From Sipunculus nudus (taxonomy: Eukaryota; Annelida; Sipuncula; Golfingiida; Sipunculidae), in NCBI GenBank assembly GCA_026874595.1, contig CM049320.1, positions 31,652,214 through 31,716,213 on the forward strand: DNA of 64,000 nt. Reading direction: 5' to 3'. Below the pieces are notes generated by a model. It was not told the origin of the DNA and searched no databases. It saw nothing but the letters and a program-made list of their open reading frames with translations. Below, piece by piece: positions 1 to 12,700 of the stretch; positions within the stretch are counted from its first letter, which is position 1; every line of letters starts with the position of its first letter. The position numbers and the translations under genes were made by a program.

Positions 1-415
1 ATGGTATACTCAAGGTCTGTCTGTCTGTCCGTTAGTGTTGCCATGATAACTTACCAGGGCTTTGATGGTTTTTCTTAACCAAAGATTATCTCACCCAGAT
101 TCACTTATGGGCAAAATCAATGCACATTTAGGTTGAGGTCACAAGGCTACTTTGTGGTGTCCCCACAATAACTTATCAAGAATATGGTGGATTTGATGAA
201 ACTCAACAGAAATTGATTTCAGGCAAAATCCATGCGTAATCAATGAGGACAGAGGTCACCAGACTGTGGTGGTGCCATGATAACTTACCAAAAATCTTAT
301 GGATTTTCATGAAATTCATTATGAATATTAACCAATAATGTTTCTCACCGGAATTACATTCTCAGCAAAATTCACAAATATTTAATGAGGTCAGAGGTCA
401 CAAAATATGTGACAG
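1..415 (+). repeat. Modular repeat family R1, copy 1
   Basis: It begins ATGGTATACTCAAGG followed by a TCTGTC run. Modules then repeat 'accaatnatgtttctcacc', 'aatgaggtcagaggtcac' and 'tggattttcatgaaa'. The same modules occur at 1550-2045 and 6117-6510. There is no coding content. Confidence 0.7.
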
Positions 416-517
416 ATGTATTATGGATCATTTACAGAGCTTGTGTTCATGATATTCATTTTTATTGAAATTAAAAACCAAGTTTGCATGTCAAATGTTT
501 ACTTTTCACATTGACAG

Positions 518-717
518 CTTGGTCGTGAAGAGCCAGCCATGTCCATGGATATTAACGGTAAAATTATTTGGGCCAAACACTCAGAGGTGCAGCAGGCAAA
601 CATCAAAGCACTGGCTGATACAGAGGTCAAGGACGGAGAGAGGCTCCCCCTGGCGGTGAAAGACATGGGCAGCTGTGAGATCTATCCACAAACTATCGCC
701 CACAACCCTAATGGAAG
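518..717 (+). CDS. COPB2: COPB2 exon a (first in window)
   Basis: The acceptor is ttgacag|cttggt and the donor is gaag|gtaaga. It starts at [11 protein letters not shown], where the first propeller ends, and runs to IAHNPNGR, leaving two bases (AG) that are completed by G of the next exon. The ATG at 539 is an internal Met, not the start: the four residues before it (EEPA) are family-conserved. Confidence 0.95.
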
Positions 718-3700
718 GTAAGACACCATTGTTTGGCTACAGGAAACAATTTACTAGACTAGAAACAACATTCATTTATTGTCCCCCGCTTCACATAACA
801 GGGGACATTGATTTGGGTTTGTCTGTCTGTCTCTCTGTCCCTCATGTCTGTCCGTCCGTCAGGTTTTTGTTTCCGTGCAATAATTTTCCTTAATATTATT
901 TGATTCATTCAAATTTGGGTCAGTGATTGCTCTGATGCTTACCTTGGTTGGGATTGGTTTTCGAGAGTCTGTCTCACAAGATAATGATACAATATGATAT
1001 TTTACTTTTTATTTGATGAATCAGCACATTTAGTTTCACTAATCACCAACAGGTGTGGTTAGTGGTGGACATAAATTACATTAATTTTTTGCAGTAACTG
1101 CCAGGTGCTGCCATCTGTTAAGCGTGGTTAAAACTATTTGCACTTTGTCAGCAGAGACTTTAAAATCACCCCAGACTTGAAGGGGGAAGCAGGGGGCAAA
1201 AATATTACAGTTGTGTTGTCGTATCACTGTTACAGGTTTGTGTTACTGTTACAGGTTAATGGCTAAGCCTATGTAACTATATATTACAGCTGTGTGATTG
1301 TATCACGGTTACAGGTTTGTGGTTGTGTGTGGAGATGGAGAGTACATCATATACACTGCTATGGCTCTGAGAAACAAAAGCTTTGGCTCGGCCCAGGAGT
1401 TTGTTTGGTCCAACGATGCTTCTGTGTACGCAATCAGGGAGAGCAGCAGCATGGTGAAAATATTCAAAAACTTCAAAGAACAGAAATCGTTCAAGCCAGA
1501 CTTTGGAGCAGAAGGTAAATTTGTTATTTATTTATTATATTTCCGTCTGTGATGGGCCGTATTATAATATATCCACAATCAGTCAATCTATCTGTCTGTT
1601 TGTTAACTATTAGAATCACTTATTAGTGATAACTTACCAGGGCTTTGATGGATTGTCATAAAACTCACCATAATAACATACCAATGGATTATCTCGCCTG
1701 AGTTCAATTTTGAGCAAAATTCACTAATAATTAATGAGGTCATGAGGGTACTTTGTGATCTTTTCCACAATAATTTATCAGGATTATGATGGATTTTGAT
1801 GAAACTCAAAAGAAATATTAACCAATATAATATCTCACCTAAGTTGGATTCCCAGCAAAATCTGTGCACATTGAATGAGGTCAGAGGTCACCAGACATTG
1901 GTCGTGCTGTGATGACTAACCAAATATCTGATGGATTTCCATGAAACTCATTATGAACATTAGCTGATACAGTGTATCACCTGAATTACATTAGCAGCAA
2001 ATTTCATGCATATTTAATGAGGTCAAAGGTCACAAGATATGCGATGTTTAAGTATTACCGGTATGTAATAGTGAAGACTTAAAAAATATTTGATTTATAC
2101 AGTGTAAAGGCTTGACAGAAATGAACACTATATCATCAGTTCAATTCATTTAAGATAGCTAAACTATATTTATAATTTACATTAATGTAATAGAAGTGCT
2201 CAAGGTTTCATAGTTCTACCCAAAAAAACACTCAGTTTGTTAGTAAGATGTATGGCAAATATGGATCTATCATTTAATTTAAACAGTAGTCTCATCTATG
2301 CACATTTTTTATTGCCTATTTCTTTATTAAACATATATCTTTACATGGTAAATGCATATAAAACAATTACTGGATAAACAACAATTCAGAATATTTTCAT
2401 TCAAGTTTTTATTTTCCATTATTTTATCTTTATTTTTTCATATCAATATATTATTTTCTGTTTATTATGATATCCCAGGAGGGATGTCATTATATTTTGG
2501 TGACCTTCTGTGTAACATTGTATTATTTTGTATGTTTATTATTATATCCCTGGAGGGATGTTATTATGTTTTGGCGACATGCTATGTTAAATTGTATTAT
2601 ATTGGCAGGTATCTATGGAGGGTTTATGCTTGGTGTTCGTTCTGTGAGTGGCCTTGCCTTTTATGACTGGGAATCAACAGATCTGATAAGAAGAATAGAA
2701 ATCACACCTAAAAATGTAAGTCTGACACAAATTTGTCTGCCAGACAGCAATATGATTATACTGTGGTTGGTATTTTGTTCGCGAGGGTTTTCATATTTGC
2801 GATATTTGCGAAGGGGAAATTACAGCCAAAATGAATCCTTCTTGAATAAGACGCCACCTCCTCCCAGGTGATCAGTAATTAATTCTATATCCTAAATGGC
2901 ATCTCACGGATACTGAGCCGGTTGTGTCAATATTAGGCTAAATTTCATGTTCCCAATAATTCATTGAAGAAAGCAAGCTCGATCTGTTTTTATTCAAAAT
3001 AAAGGTTTTAGACTAGCATTAAACTATCTGTATGCTGATGGCTGGCATGTTAAGGCCATTGGGCGTGGTTGCTGCTGTTCTGCTGACTCATTCGACGTCT
3101 CATCTTGATCTCAGGGCTTGGTGTTCTGGAGCTAACCTGGGGAGGCGTCCTTGGTACCTTTGCGCTGGGCTTGGTGTGGTATCAAAAAAACAATCAGAGA
3201 CTTCGCTGCTATTTCTCCTTACCATATTTGGAGGCCAAATACCTGGAAACTAGCTTTTCAAAACTTTTTCATGGGTGCGGTAGCTGATGCAGACCCCAGC
3301 TTGCTGGCATCAATGTGATCGGCCCAAACCCCAGCTCTACTTTTTGTTTTGTTCAAATCCAAGTAAAAGATGTCAATATGCTGTATGTCGTAAACAGATG
3401 TAAACTATTAACATATTTTCTTAGTAATAATAATATGTATATTAACTGTTATATTGACTGTATATCAACAGGTATTCTGGAATGAGAGTGGGGAGCTCCT
3501 CTGCATCACCACTGATGAATCATTCTTCATCCTGCGGTACAGCAGCGAGGCAGTTGAAAAGGCCCGAGAGTCACCAGAGGGCGTCACTGAGGATGGAATA
3601 GAAGAAGCCTTTGATGTAAGCTTCAGTTACATTTACCTTAAGGGTTTCTCATAAAAACATTTGTTTCAGCTATGTCTGCTGACTGAACTTAAGAAAAAGA

Positions 3701-6700
3701 TTGAAAGGTTCCAGCTAACTGTGCAATACCTCATTTACATATACCCAAGTTTGTGTATAGAAGTCATATATGAAGAGTATTATAAAAAGACTTTTATTGA
3801 GCTCAGTAATATTATATCACAGGTTTTATCTTGAAGAGAGTCAAATATTATGAACGAAAGAAATTTGGATACAAACACAGTGGAACCTCTGCTTACGGGC
3901 ACCTCTGTACTAAAGGCACCTCCTATTTACGGCTACTTGCAGGCAGTCCCTTGAAAGTAGGTCCAAAAGTCTATAACCTCCCTACCTAGGGCACCTCTCT
4001 GTTGTGGCCAAAATGTCTGGTCCCGTCAGTGTCCATAATTCAGAGGTTCTACTGTAGTTTGAATGTCTCTGTGCAGCAAGTTATTCAATGATCAACATTA
4101 TTTTGACAAGTCATGTAACAATAATGTGTTTGATGCAGAGTTACACAGGCCCCATTAGTTTAAGTCCTGATATGACCAGAAACAGTTTTATACAGGTGAT
4201 GTCAGGACAGGTGTAGATGATGATAACGAGTTACAATTACAGGTGTTAGGTGAGGTAGAGGAGACTGTGAGGACTGGATGCTGGGTGGGTGACTGCTTCA
4301 TCTACACCAACTTTGTCAACAGACTAAACTACTATGTAGGAGGAGAGATTGTCACCATCGCTCATTTAGACAGGTAAAGCACAACCTGGAATTTCTAAAT
4401 TGTTCAACCCCCCCCCCCCCTAAATTTTTTTTCCAAACTTAAAAAAAAGAAACTGAAATTAACCTCCTTTAACCAGAAAGTAATAATTTACAAATTTATA
4501 TGTTTAGAATTTGCAAATTGTATTGTTATGCTGTAATTGATGGTACTTGGCTTGGTGGTATTCACTCATACATGAATAAATACAGACTGCCTGATGCTGC
4601 CAAAGATGTGCATTGCCCCCTGCCCATTTGAGATAATATACAGTCTAGTTAGGCTCAGTTGGTTAATTTCAGCTTGCCACTTGGATATGGTGCTTGCATA
4701 TGTAGTCAGGCACTGATTTCAAATTAAATGAAAACAGCTTATTTAGGGAAAACAACTGTATGACCACTGTTGTCATATCTTTATCATTTGTAGTTTCAGT
4801 GAAACCTTAATACATGGTTAACCACAGTCAATGTAATCCTTCCATGTTCAGTACAATACTTGGTACTGTCATAACAGCTCTTGATAAAATTTCCTTGTCA
4901 AACAATTTAGATCATAAATACATAAAACCTGTTCAGACATGTATCTCATCTTGTTTATATTGGATTATCAGTGTCAGGGGTACAGCTTAGAAAAACCTGC
5001 AATAAAGTAACCTTAATAAAAAGGTATTTCCAAACCTAAGTTCCATACATATTAATTTTTACTGTGTTTTTGCAGAGTTATGTATTTATTGGGCTACATT
5101 CCTAAGGACAACCGGTTGTATCTGGGTGACAAAGAACTTAACATTGTTGGCTACTCTCTGTTACTCTCTGTGCTTGAATACCAAACTGCTGTTATGAGGC
5201 GAGACTTTGAGACAGCAGATAAGGTGTTACCCACAATTCCCAGGGAACAGCGTAACAGAGTGGCACATTTCTTGGAAAAACAGGTAAACACATTCAAAAG
5301 TCACTTTTTATTTTGAGATTGATATGACCGGTGAGCAAACAGTAAGAATGAATAAACAGTTGCGAATGATTTATATAAAATATTTATTTAACACAGTATC
5401 ATGGAATATAAATTTTACAGAGATTTGTTATGCTTTTATTGGTCATGAAGAACACTATAAAAGTACATGGTGTACAATAATTTTGGAAGAAAAGTTATGG
5501 TTTGAAGAAGAATTATTCAGATCATTGAATAATGTCGTGAAGGTCATAAATCTTATTTTCCCTTAGTTAACTCACTTAATGGGTGCTAGATGTTTAAAGT
5601 CCATTGATCTATAACAAATAGTCCTTTATCAGGCAGATATTTCATCTACAAACTTTTTTTCCAAAGAGATCTCTGTTTAAGTAACAGAACGTTACTTTTC
5701 TGCTTTCAGGGCTTTAAACCACAAGCCTTGGCGGTTACCTGTGATCCTGAACACAAGTTTGAGCTGGCTTTGCAGCTTGGAGAGTTAAAGGTCGCATATC
5801 AGCTGGCTCAGGAGGCAGAGGTAAGTATAACTGTAGACTGCACAAACACTGTGCCACAAGTGTCATATAACAAGGGACCCATGGGTCAGGGCGCTCAGCT
5901 GAAGTTTGCAAAAATAAGCAAAATATTATATTGTAATGTTTTTCATATATAAGCATATGAGAAGCTAAGAGGAAAGGGGTGTCTGTCTGATAAGATATTA
6001 ATCCAATAGGATCTGCCATTGTTGATATGATGAATCAGCACATTTAGTGTCACTAATCACCAACAGGTGTTGCTAGTGGGAGACATAAATTCCTTGAATT
6101 TGCTTCATTTTATCAATTTTTATACGCCCAACATATGGTATACCCACGGTCCATCCATCCATTAAGTTACCAGGAATTTTATGTTTCATGAAACCTGTAC
6201 TTCTAAACAATAGTTTATCTCACCCGAGTCTGATTATAGGTAAAATCCATGCATATTTTTAAATAAGGTCAGAGGTCACAAAGCTATTTTGTGGTGTCAC
6301 CACGATGACTTACCAGGAATATGATGGATTTTGATGGAAACTCAAGTTAAAAAATGTTAACAAGAATACATCTCGCTAAGTTTGATTTCCAGGAAATCCT
6401 TGCATATTCAATGAGGTCAAAGGTCACCTGACTTTTGTGGCATAGTGTTAACTTACCTAAAATCTGATGGATTTTCATGAAACTCAATATGGATAATAAC
6501 CAATACAGTTTCTCACATGATGACCAACAATTAATTATTCTGGCGATCAAGACATTGGCATACATGCTGAAGTGCACATTTCTTATTTATTCAATACATA
6601 ACCCTTATTTTTATACACATTCACACCTTCTCTATAAACTAGAGAAAATATAATGTTTACTAAATGGGTACATGACTGTAAAAAATGGCGTAACTTAGAA

Positions 6701-9700
6701 AACTTCTCATTTACCCAGTATCACATCCACAAGATTTCATGGTCAACTGGTTGATTTTGCAGTTGAATACAGACACATATTACAAGACTTATTTTAAGAC
6801 AATGTTATTATTTGTTTACAGTCCGAACAGAAATGGAAGCAGCTTGCTGAGTTAGCGACGAGGAAGTGTGAGTTTGGATTGGCTCAAGAGTGCTTGCATT
6901 ATGCACAAGATTTCGGAGGGCTTCTCCTATTGGCTAGTGCGGCAGGCAATGCTGCCATGGTGAATAAATTAGGTCAGACTGCCGAAAAAAGTGGACAAAA
7001 CAATGTTTCATTCCTTGCTTACTTCTCCCTTGGCAAGTAAGTGAAGCATTTTATAAGTTTTTCATACATCTCAGTTCTAAAGCTTCAGATACACCTAGGT
7101 TTGTGTTCAGTACATATATACAGTGGAACCTGTCTGAAATTGGTGTTTACTGCAAGATTCAGGAATAAGTAACCTTCTCCAATTATGTTTGTCATGCTGC
7201 AATTAACAAGTCAGATAATTATACTCATTTCTTGCTTTGAACTGGTTTATCATTATAAAATTGAGTAGTATGGGTATGAATTTAACATCATTGTTCAATG
7301 TTTTGCCAGTTAAAGTGTTCCCAACATAACATTACAGACTGGAATCACAGGTGAGAATTCTCCAGCAAACAGTGTCTTTAGTTCTAACATCATTTGTTAC
7401 ACATAGAATGCTGAGCCATCAATTTGATGTTGCCAGAATTAACCTTGTTACACAATATGACTAAATTGTTACAGTATCTATAAGCAGAATCTGTTTCAAT
7501 TCCCATGATATTTCTACCTTTATTGAATGTCCTGCTGTATTTTACAGACTGGAAGAGTGTCTTGAAGTGCTGGTTAATACTAACAGACTGCCAGAAGCTG
7601 CATTCTTTGCAAGAACCTACCTGCCCAGTCAAGTTTCCAGGTAAGCAGGTTACATTTACATCTTTCTGGTAAAGTGGGTACCAAGCCTGCCAGGTAAGGC
7701 TTCAAGCAATTACCTCCACTTTTCTAATGTTGACTTGTCTAATTCATACCGAAATATGTGCATCTGCAGATTACCATTTCAATTTTGGACTGTATGACAA
7801 GGCAGCAGCACTCGCATCTGTCATTTTATTTTATATCCTGATGTCACCCGGGCCTGGGTCTACTGCACCTGCTAGTCCTGGATATGTTTCAGTCCAATTG
7901 ATGTGTCATAACACTAAGGAACTTCCCTAAAACACACTAGTTTGTGAGTGATACACTACTTTGGGGCACAGCTATTGCATTAAGCCTGCAGAGCCCTCGC
8001 CCTGTGTGGGGGCTGACAGTGAAAATCTCCCTGCTCTTTGGCTGAGATTTGAACTCATTACCTGTAGGCTTTGAGTCCTATACTGTAACCCTTGTAGTAT
8101 CCAGTTGAGTTTACACAGATATGTCCATTTCAGAAAGCAGACATATCGAAAATACTTTCTTCCTTTAATGTCTACTCATGGAAAAAAATAATTTTATAAT
8201 TAATAAAAGGATAGACATTTAAAATTGCTTCAGCAAACATAATTTTATTTCAGTAAATCAGTTTCAGTTATGTTCAGAATATTGAAATTGACAGTACATG
8301 AAAAAAAATATTGCAACTTTCATTATGTGCATGACCACACTGTAGTAAACTGATGTGTGCAGGTAATAGTTTGCACCTCTTGACCTCCTGAGTGTGGTTG
8401 GCTTCTTATTCATGTGGCTAATTTTTTATGATTTTCTCTTTTCATTTTTTCGTGAGGGTTCCATTTTCACCATAACATACATTAACCAATACATAGTGCA
8501 TCCATTATCATATTGATTATTTAATATGTGAGCTAATCCTTGTTAATTTGACGAAGACCAACAAGAACAAGTAGAAATTATTGTCCCTCAAAGGGGGACA
8601 ATATAATATATAAGATTTGATATTTTTTTGTAATGTCTGTCTTTGATTTACATATAACGTAAAATACATGCTATTATTTACAATTATATTAATCATTTGC
8701 TAACATTTTTGAACTTACAGGTGTGGTCATGTGGATAACATACATAAAATGCCAGTGAGGCTATATTATAAATGACCTGGTTATATGAGGTGTCATACTC
8801 ACAAAGGTTTTGATTTTGTCAATAATTTCCCTTTTGCAAATATAGCTAAGTTGCAACCCTCGCGAACAAAAAGCCAACCACTGTCTATTACTTCAAGGAT
8901 TTATTAATAATATTGTGGCATGCATGTATTTGTTTATTACAGAGTGGTGAAGCTGTGGCGAGAGCACTTAGGGAAGATCAACCCCAAAGCAGCGCAGACG
9001 ATAGCAGACCCCACGGAGTACGAGAACTTGTTCCCGGGGCTCCAAGAAGCGTTCAAGACAGAGCAGTATCTACAGTCTGAACGTGCACAAGTCATACCGG
9101 CCAACACCTTCCCCAATGTTCCTGTAGGTTCATGTGGGAATCATTGACCCATAAACTAATGATTTATGTTTTTTTGCCCCCGCCACAAAGTGGCTGGGGC
9201 ATATAGTTTAACCCATGTCAGTCCTTCCGTCATTCCGTCATTCCGAAATCAACAGTTGTACGGAGTTTCTTTCGCAATGCCTGCAGATATTGGCCTGATT
9301 TTTGGTGTGTGGCCAGATAATGACAAGTTACAGATCGAGTTTGCGTTTCGTCCCGGTTGACCTATTTTTGACCGTTTTACAGCTCCTAAACTTAGAAAAT
9401 TTCATGAAAAATAGAAATTTTCATGACAAATACACATGTACAGACTTTTTTTCGCAGTGCCTGCAGATATTGGCCTGATTTTTGGTGTGTGGCCAGATAA
9501 TGACAAGTTACAGATCGAGTTTGCGTTTTGTCCCGGTTGACCTATTTTTGACCGTTTTACAGCTCCTAAACTTAGAAAATTTCATGAAAAATAGAAATTT
9601 TCATGACAAATACACATGTACAGACTTTTTTTCGCAGTGCCTGCAGATATTGGCCTGATTTTTGGTGTGTTGGCAGATAATGACCAGTTACAGATCAAGT

Positions 9701-12700
9701 TCGCGTTTCGTCCCGGTTGACCTACTTTTGACCGTTTTACGGCTCCTAAACTTAGAAAATTTCATGAAAAATAGAAATTTTCATGACAAATACACATGTA
9801 CGGACTTTTTTTTGTAATGCCTGCAGATATTGGCCTGATTTTTGGTGTGTGGGCAGATAATGACCAGTTACAGATTGAGTTCGCGTTTCGTCCCGGTTGA
9901 CCTACTTTTGACCGTTTTACGGCTCCTAAACTTAGAAAAATTCATGAAAAATAGAAATTTTCATGACAAATACACATGTACAGCCATTTTTAGCCCTCAG
10001 CTCACAGGCTGATGGGCTATTGTCATCACCCAAGCTGTCCGTCTGTCCATCTGTCTGTCCGTCCGTCCGTCCGTTCCGCGTCTGTTAACTTTTACCTTGT
10101 GAGCGGGATATCTCTAAAAGGATTCACCGTTGGAATTTTATTTCATCAGTGAAGATGTATATCGATAAAATCTCGGACAAGTTCGAAGATGGGTGACCTT
10201 GACCCATTTTTCTACATTTTAGAGCTGATTATAGAAAAACACTCAGAAGTTTATATCTCAGGAACCATTGTGTGGATTTTCACAAAACTTACTATGATCA
10301 TTGGGACTGATGGTCTGTATGTGCTGCACAATTTTGGTGGCGCCACCTGCAATTTCTGATTTTTTAATGAAATTTTATCGGATTTTTTCAATTTGGCCTT
10401 TTGTGCAGGATATCTCCAAAGGTATTCAACACAGGAACTTCATTTCTTCAGTGCTATTGCATTATATTTACAAAATCTTGGTCAAGTTCAAAGATGGGTG
10501 ATCTTGACCTACTTTTCAAGGTCACAGAGCTTAGTATAGAAAAAAACTTAGGAGCTTATTTCTCAGGAAGCATTTGGTGGATTGTTATGAAACATGGTAT
10601 ATACCTCTCCAATTTAAATTTATAAATGATTATCAACTTTTGCTAATATTCTAGTTTCGCAATGCAATGCTTACAGATACTGGCCTAATGTTTGGTCTGT
10701 GGGCGCATAATGACCACTTACAGATCGAGTTCGCGTTTCGTCCCAGTTAACCTATTTTTCACCATATGACAGATCCTGAACATAGAAAATTTCATGAAAG
10801 ACAGAAATTTTCATGAAAAATGCACATATATGGACTTTTTTTCACAATGCCTGCAGATACTGGCCTGATTTTTGGTGTGTTGCTTGATAATGACCCTTTA
10901 CAGATCGAGTTTGCATTTTGCCCTTGTTGACCTACTTTTGACCATACAACACTTCCTGAACTTAAAAAATTTTACAAAATTTTACAAATGTTTCTAATTT
11001 GCCCCAGGCGGGGGCATTCGTGTTGTTCAGACACATCTAGTTTAACCTAGACAATCCCTTGTTCCGGAACAGAAATAAAAAATCAGTTTAAAAAATATAG
11101 TATTAAAACTAAAATAGTTTAAGTCACTGGTCAAAATTAAAATTTTAGCACAAGTGACAATTTTAAGATATTACCCACAAATGAGGAGAAATATTAACTT
11201 TAGTTTGACATTATAGGATATACAAGTGTTTGTCACATTTTGATTTAGTACAATAAATCTCTTGTCTTTGACAAATATATTCAGATAACTGTATTGCACA
11301 ATTGTGGTGCCCACATCAATAAAGAGTTGTGCAAAGTTAAATTGGAAAGGTTTGTACCACTTCAGTTTCTCCCACATAAGGTGTCAGGAATGTAGGGGAT
11401 ATTTAATGTATGAGATGTTATGACATATGAATACCATAATAGCCCATGTACCCAGCATACATTAAAATAACACCTGCACATGCTGAAAATTAATAAAGTT
11501 TACTACTGTTTCAATTAAAAACCCCTGGCAGACTAGCAGTATACATTTTAGGCTAAAGCGATTTGATTTTGTGATTCAGACATGTTCATTTACAGAAAAA
11601 TATTTTGGCTGATTGGTCCTGAATATAAACTAGTGGTGTGCCAATTAATCGATTAAACTGATGTTTGGTCATTTTCTTTCAAAATCAATTAAAACCATTG
11701 CATATTTGCATAACTGATTAAAACATGTAAAGAATCTGATCCTGTCAGAGGTATACCAACACAAAGTAACAAACAGCATCAGAACAAACATTGGGCATCC
11801 AACAATCACCCGACGGCAAGCTGACCTGTGATGCGGATGGGTTGATGCTTTCATTATGAATACCGAAGTACATGTCCAATTATTTACTTGGGCAATATTA
11901 TAGTTACCTGTATACAGCAGATTTCAAGGTTATATGGAAAGCACTTTAAATAATTGATAAATAATCGATTTTCAGTCGTTTTTATTTTTCAATCATCAAT
12001 TATGATTTTAAAACCAATTCTTACCACTTATAAATTAAACCCCTTATGATTCTAGAGCAATAATGATCGCAACCCAGTAGAAGAGATGCTACAAGCGGAA
12101 GCCAGTGGGCAGTTCATGTACATGCCACCAGGGGGCATTGGAGAGGATGAAACAGAGGGAGCAACAGAGGAGACAAAAGAAGAGGCAGCCATGACCAGCC
12201 CAGAGCGTGAATCAGCAGTAAGAGCAGTATTTTATTTCCAAATTGTCAGGATCGAACACCCACAAGAGCTGTACTAGCTGCTTGTAATGGCTCTTTTTTT
12301 GTTTTTAGTTCACTCTGTGAACTTATGCCATGGCGCAGCGTCTGCCGTCCACTGTCCACTGTCCACCGTCTGTTACCAAATATCTCAACAGCCACAGCAG
12401 CTACTTTCATGAAACTTTGCAGAATTACTGATCATGGGATGGACATGCAAAAATAAGCTTTTGGTGGCGCCACCTATGTTGACCTGCTTTCTGTGGGACA
12501 AAATGATCTTTTCCAGTTCTTCCAAGATAAGTCATAAAGTAATAATATTTTGGCCTTCATATCATAGTCAACAGTTCCTTAGAGGAAGGGGAATAATTTG
12601 ACTATAAATTCAGTCAAGTAATTTTCAAGATGGCATATCTACGGAACTTCAATTTGTGTTGATTCAGAAATTTGACAACTTGATGTGTTTCCATACATGA

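Larger units (their letters stand above)
9169..11042 (+). mobile_element. Helitron-like non-autonomous element with 180-bp tandem repeats
   Basis: The left end is a T-run then GCCCCCGCCACAAAGTGGC...GGGGC (hairpin). The right end is GCCCCAGGCGGGGGC (11001-11015, hairpin) and then CTAG at 11037-11040. The core is four near-identical 180-bp units (9250-9985) and two diverged units after 10650, interrupted by another element at 9987. TAGTTTAACC occurs at 9204-9213 and 11038-11047. There is no transposase ORF. The class is inferred from the hairpin + CTAG end. Confidence 0.55.

Noticed and set aside
7115-7160. Second pogo-like MITE (tacagtggaacctgtctgaa)
   Set aside because: Only one end is visible. 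I could not find an inverted partner within a few hundred bases.
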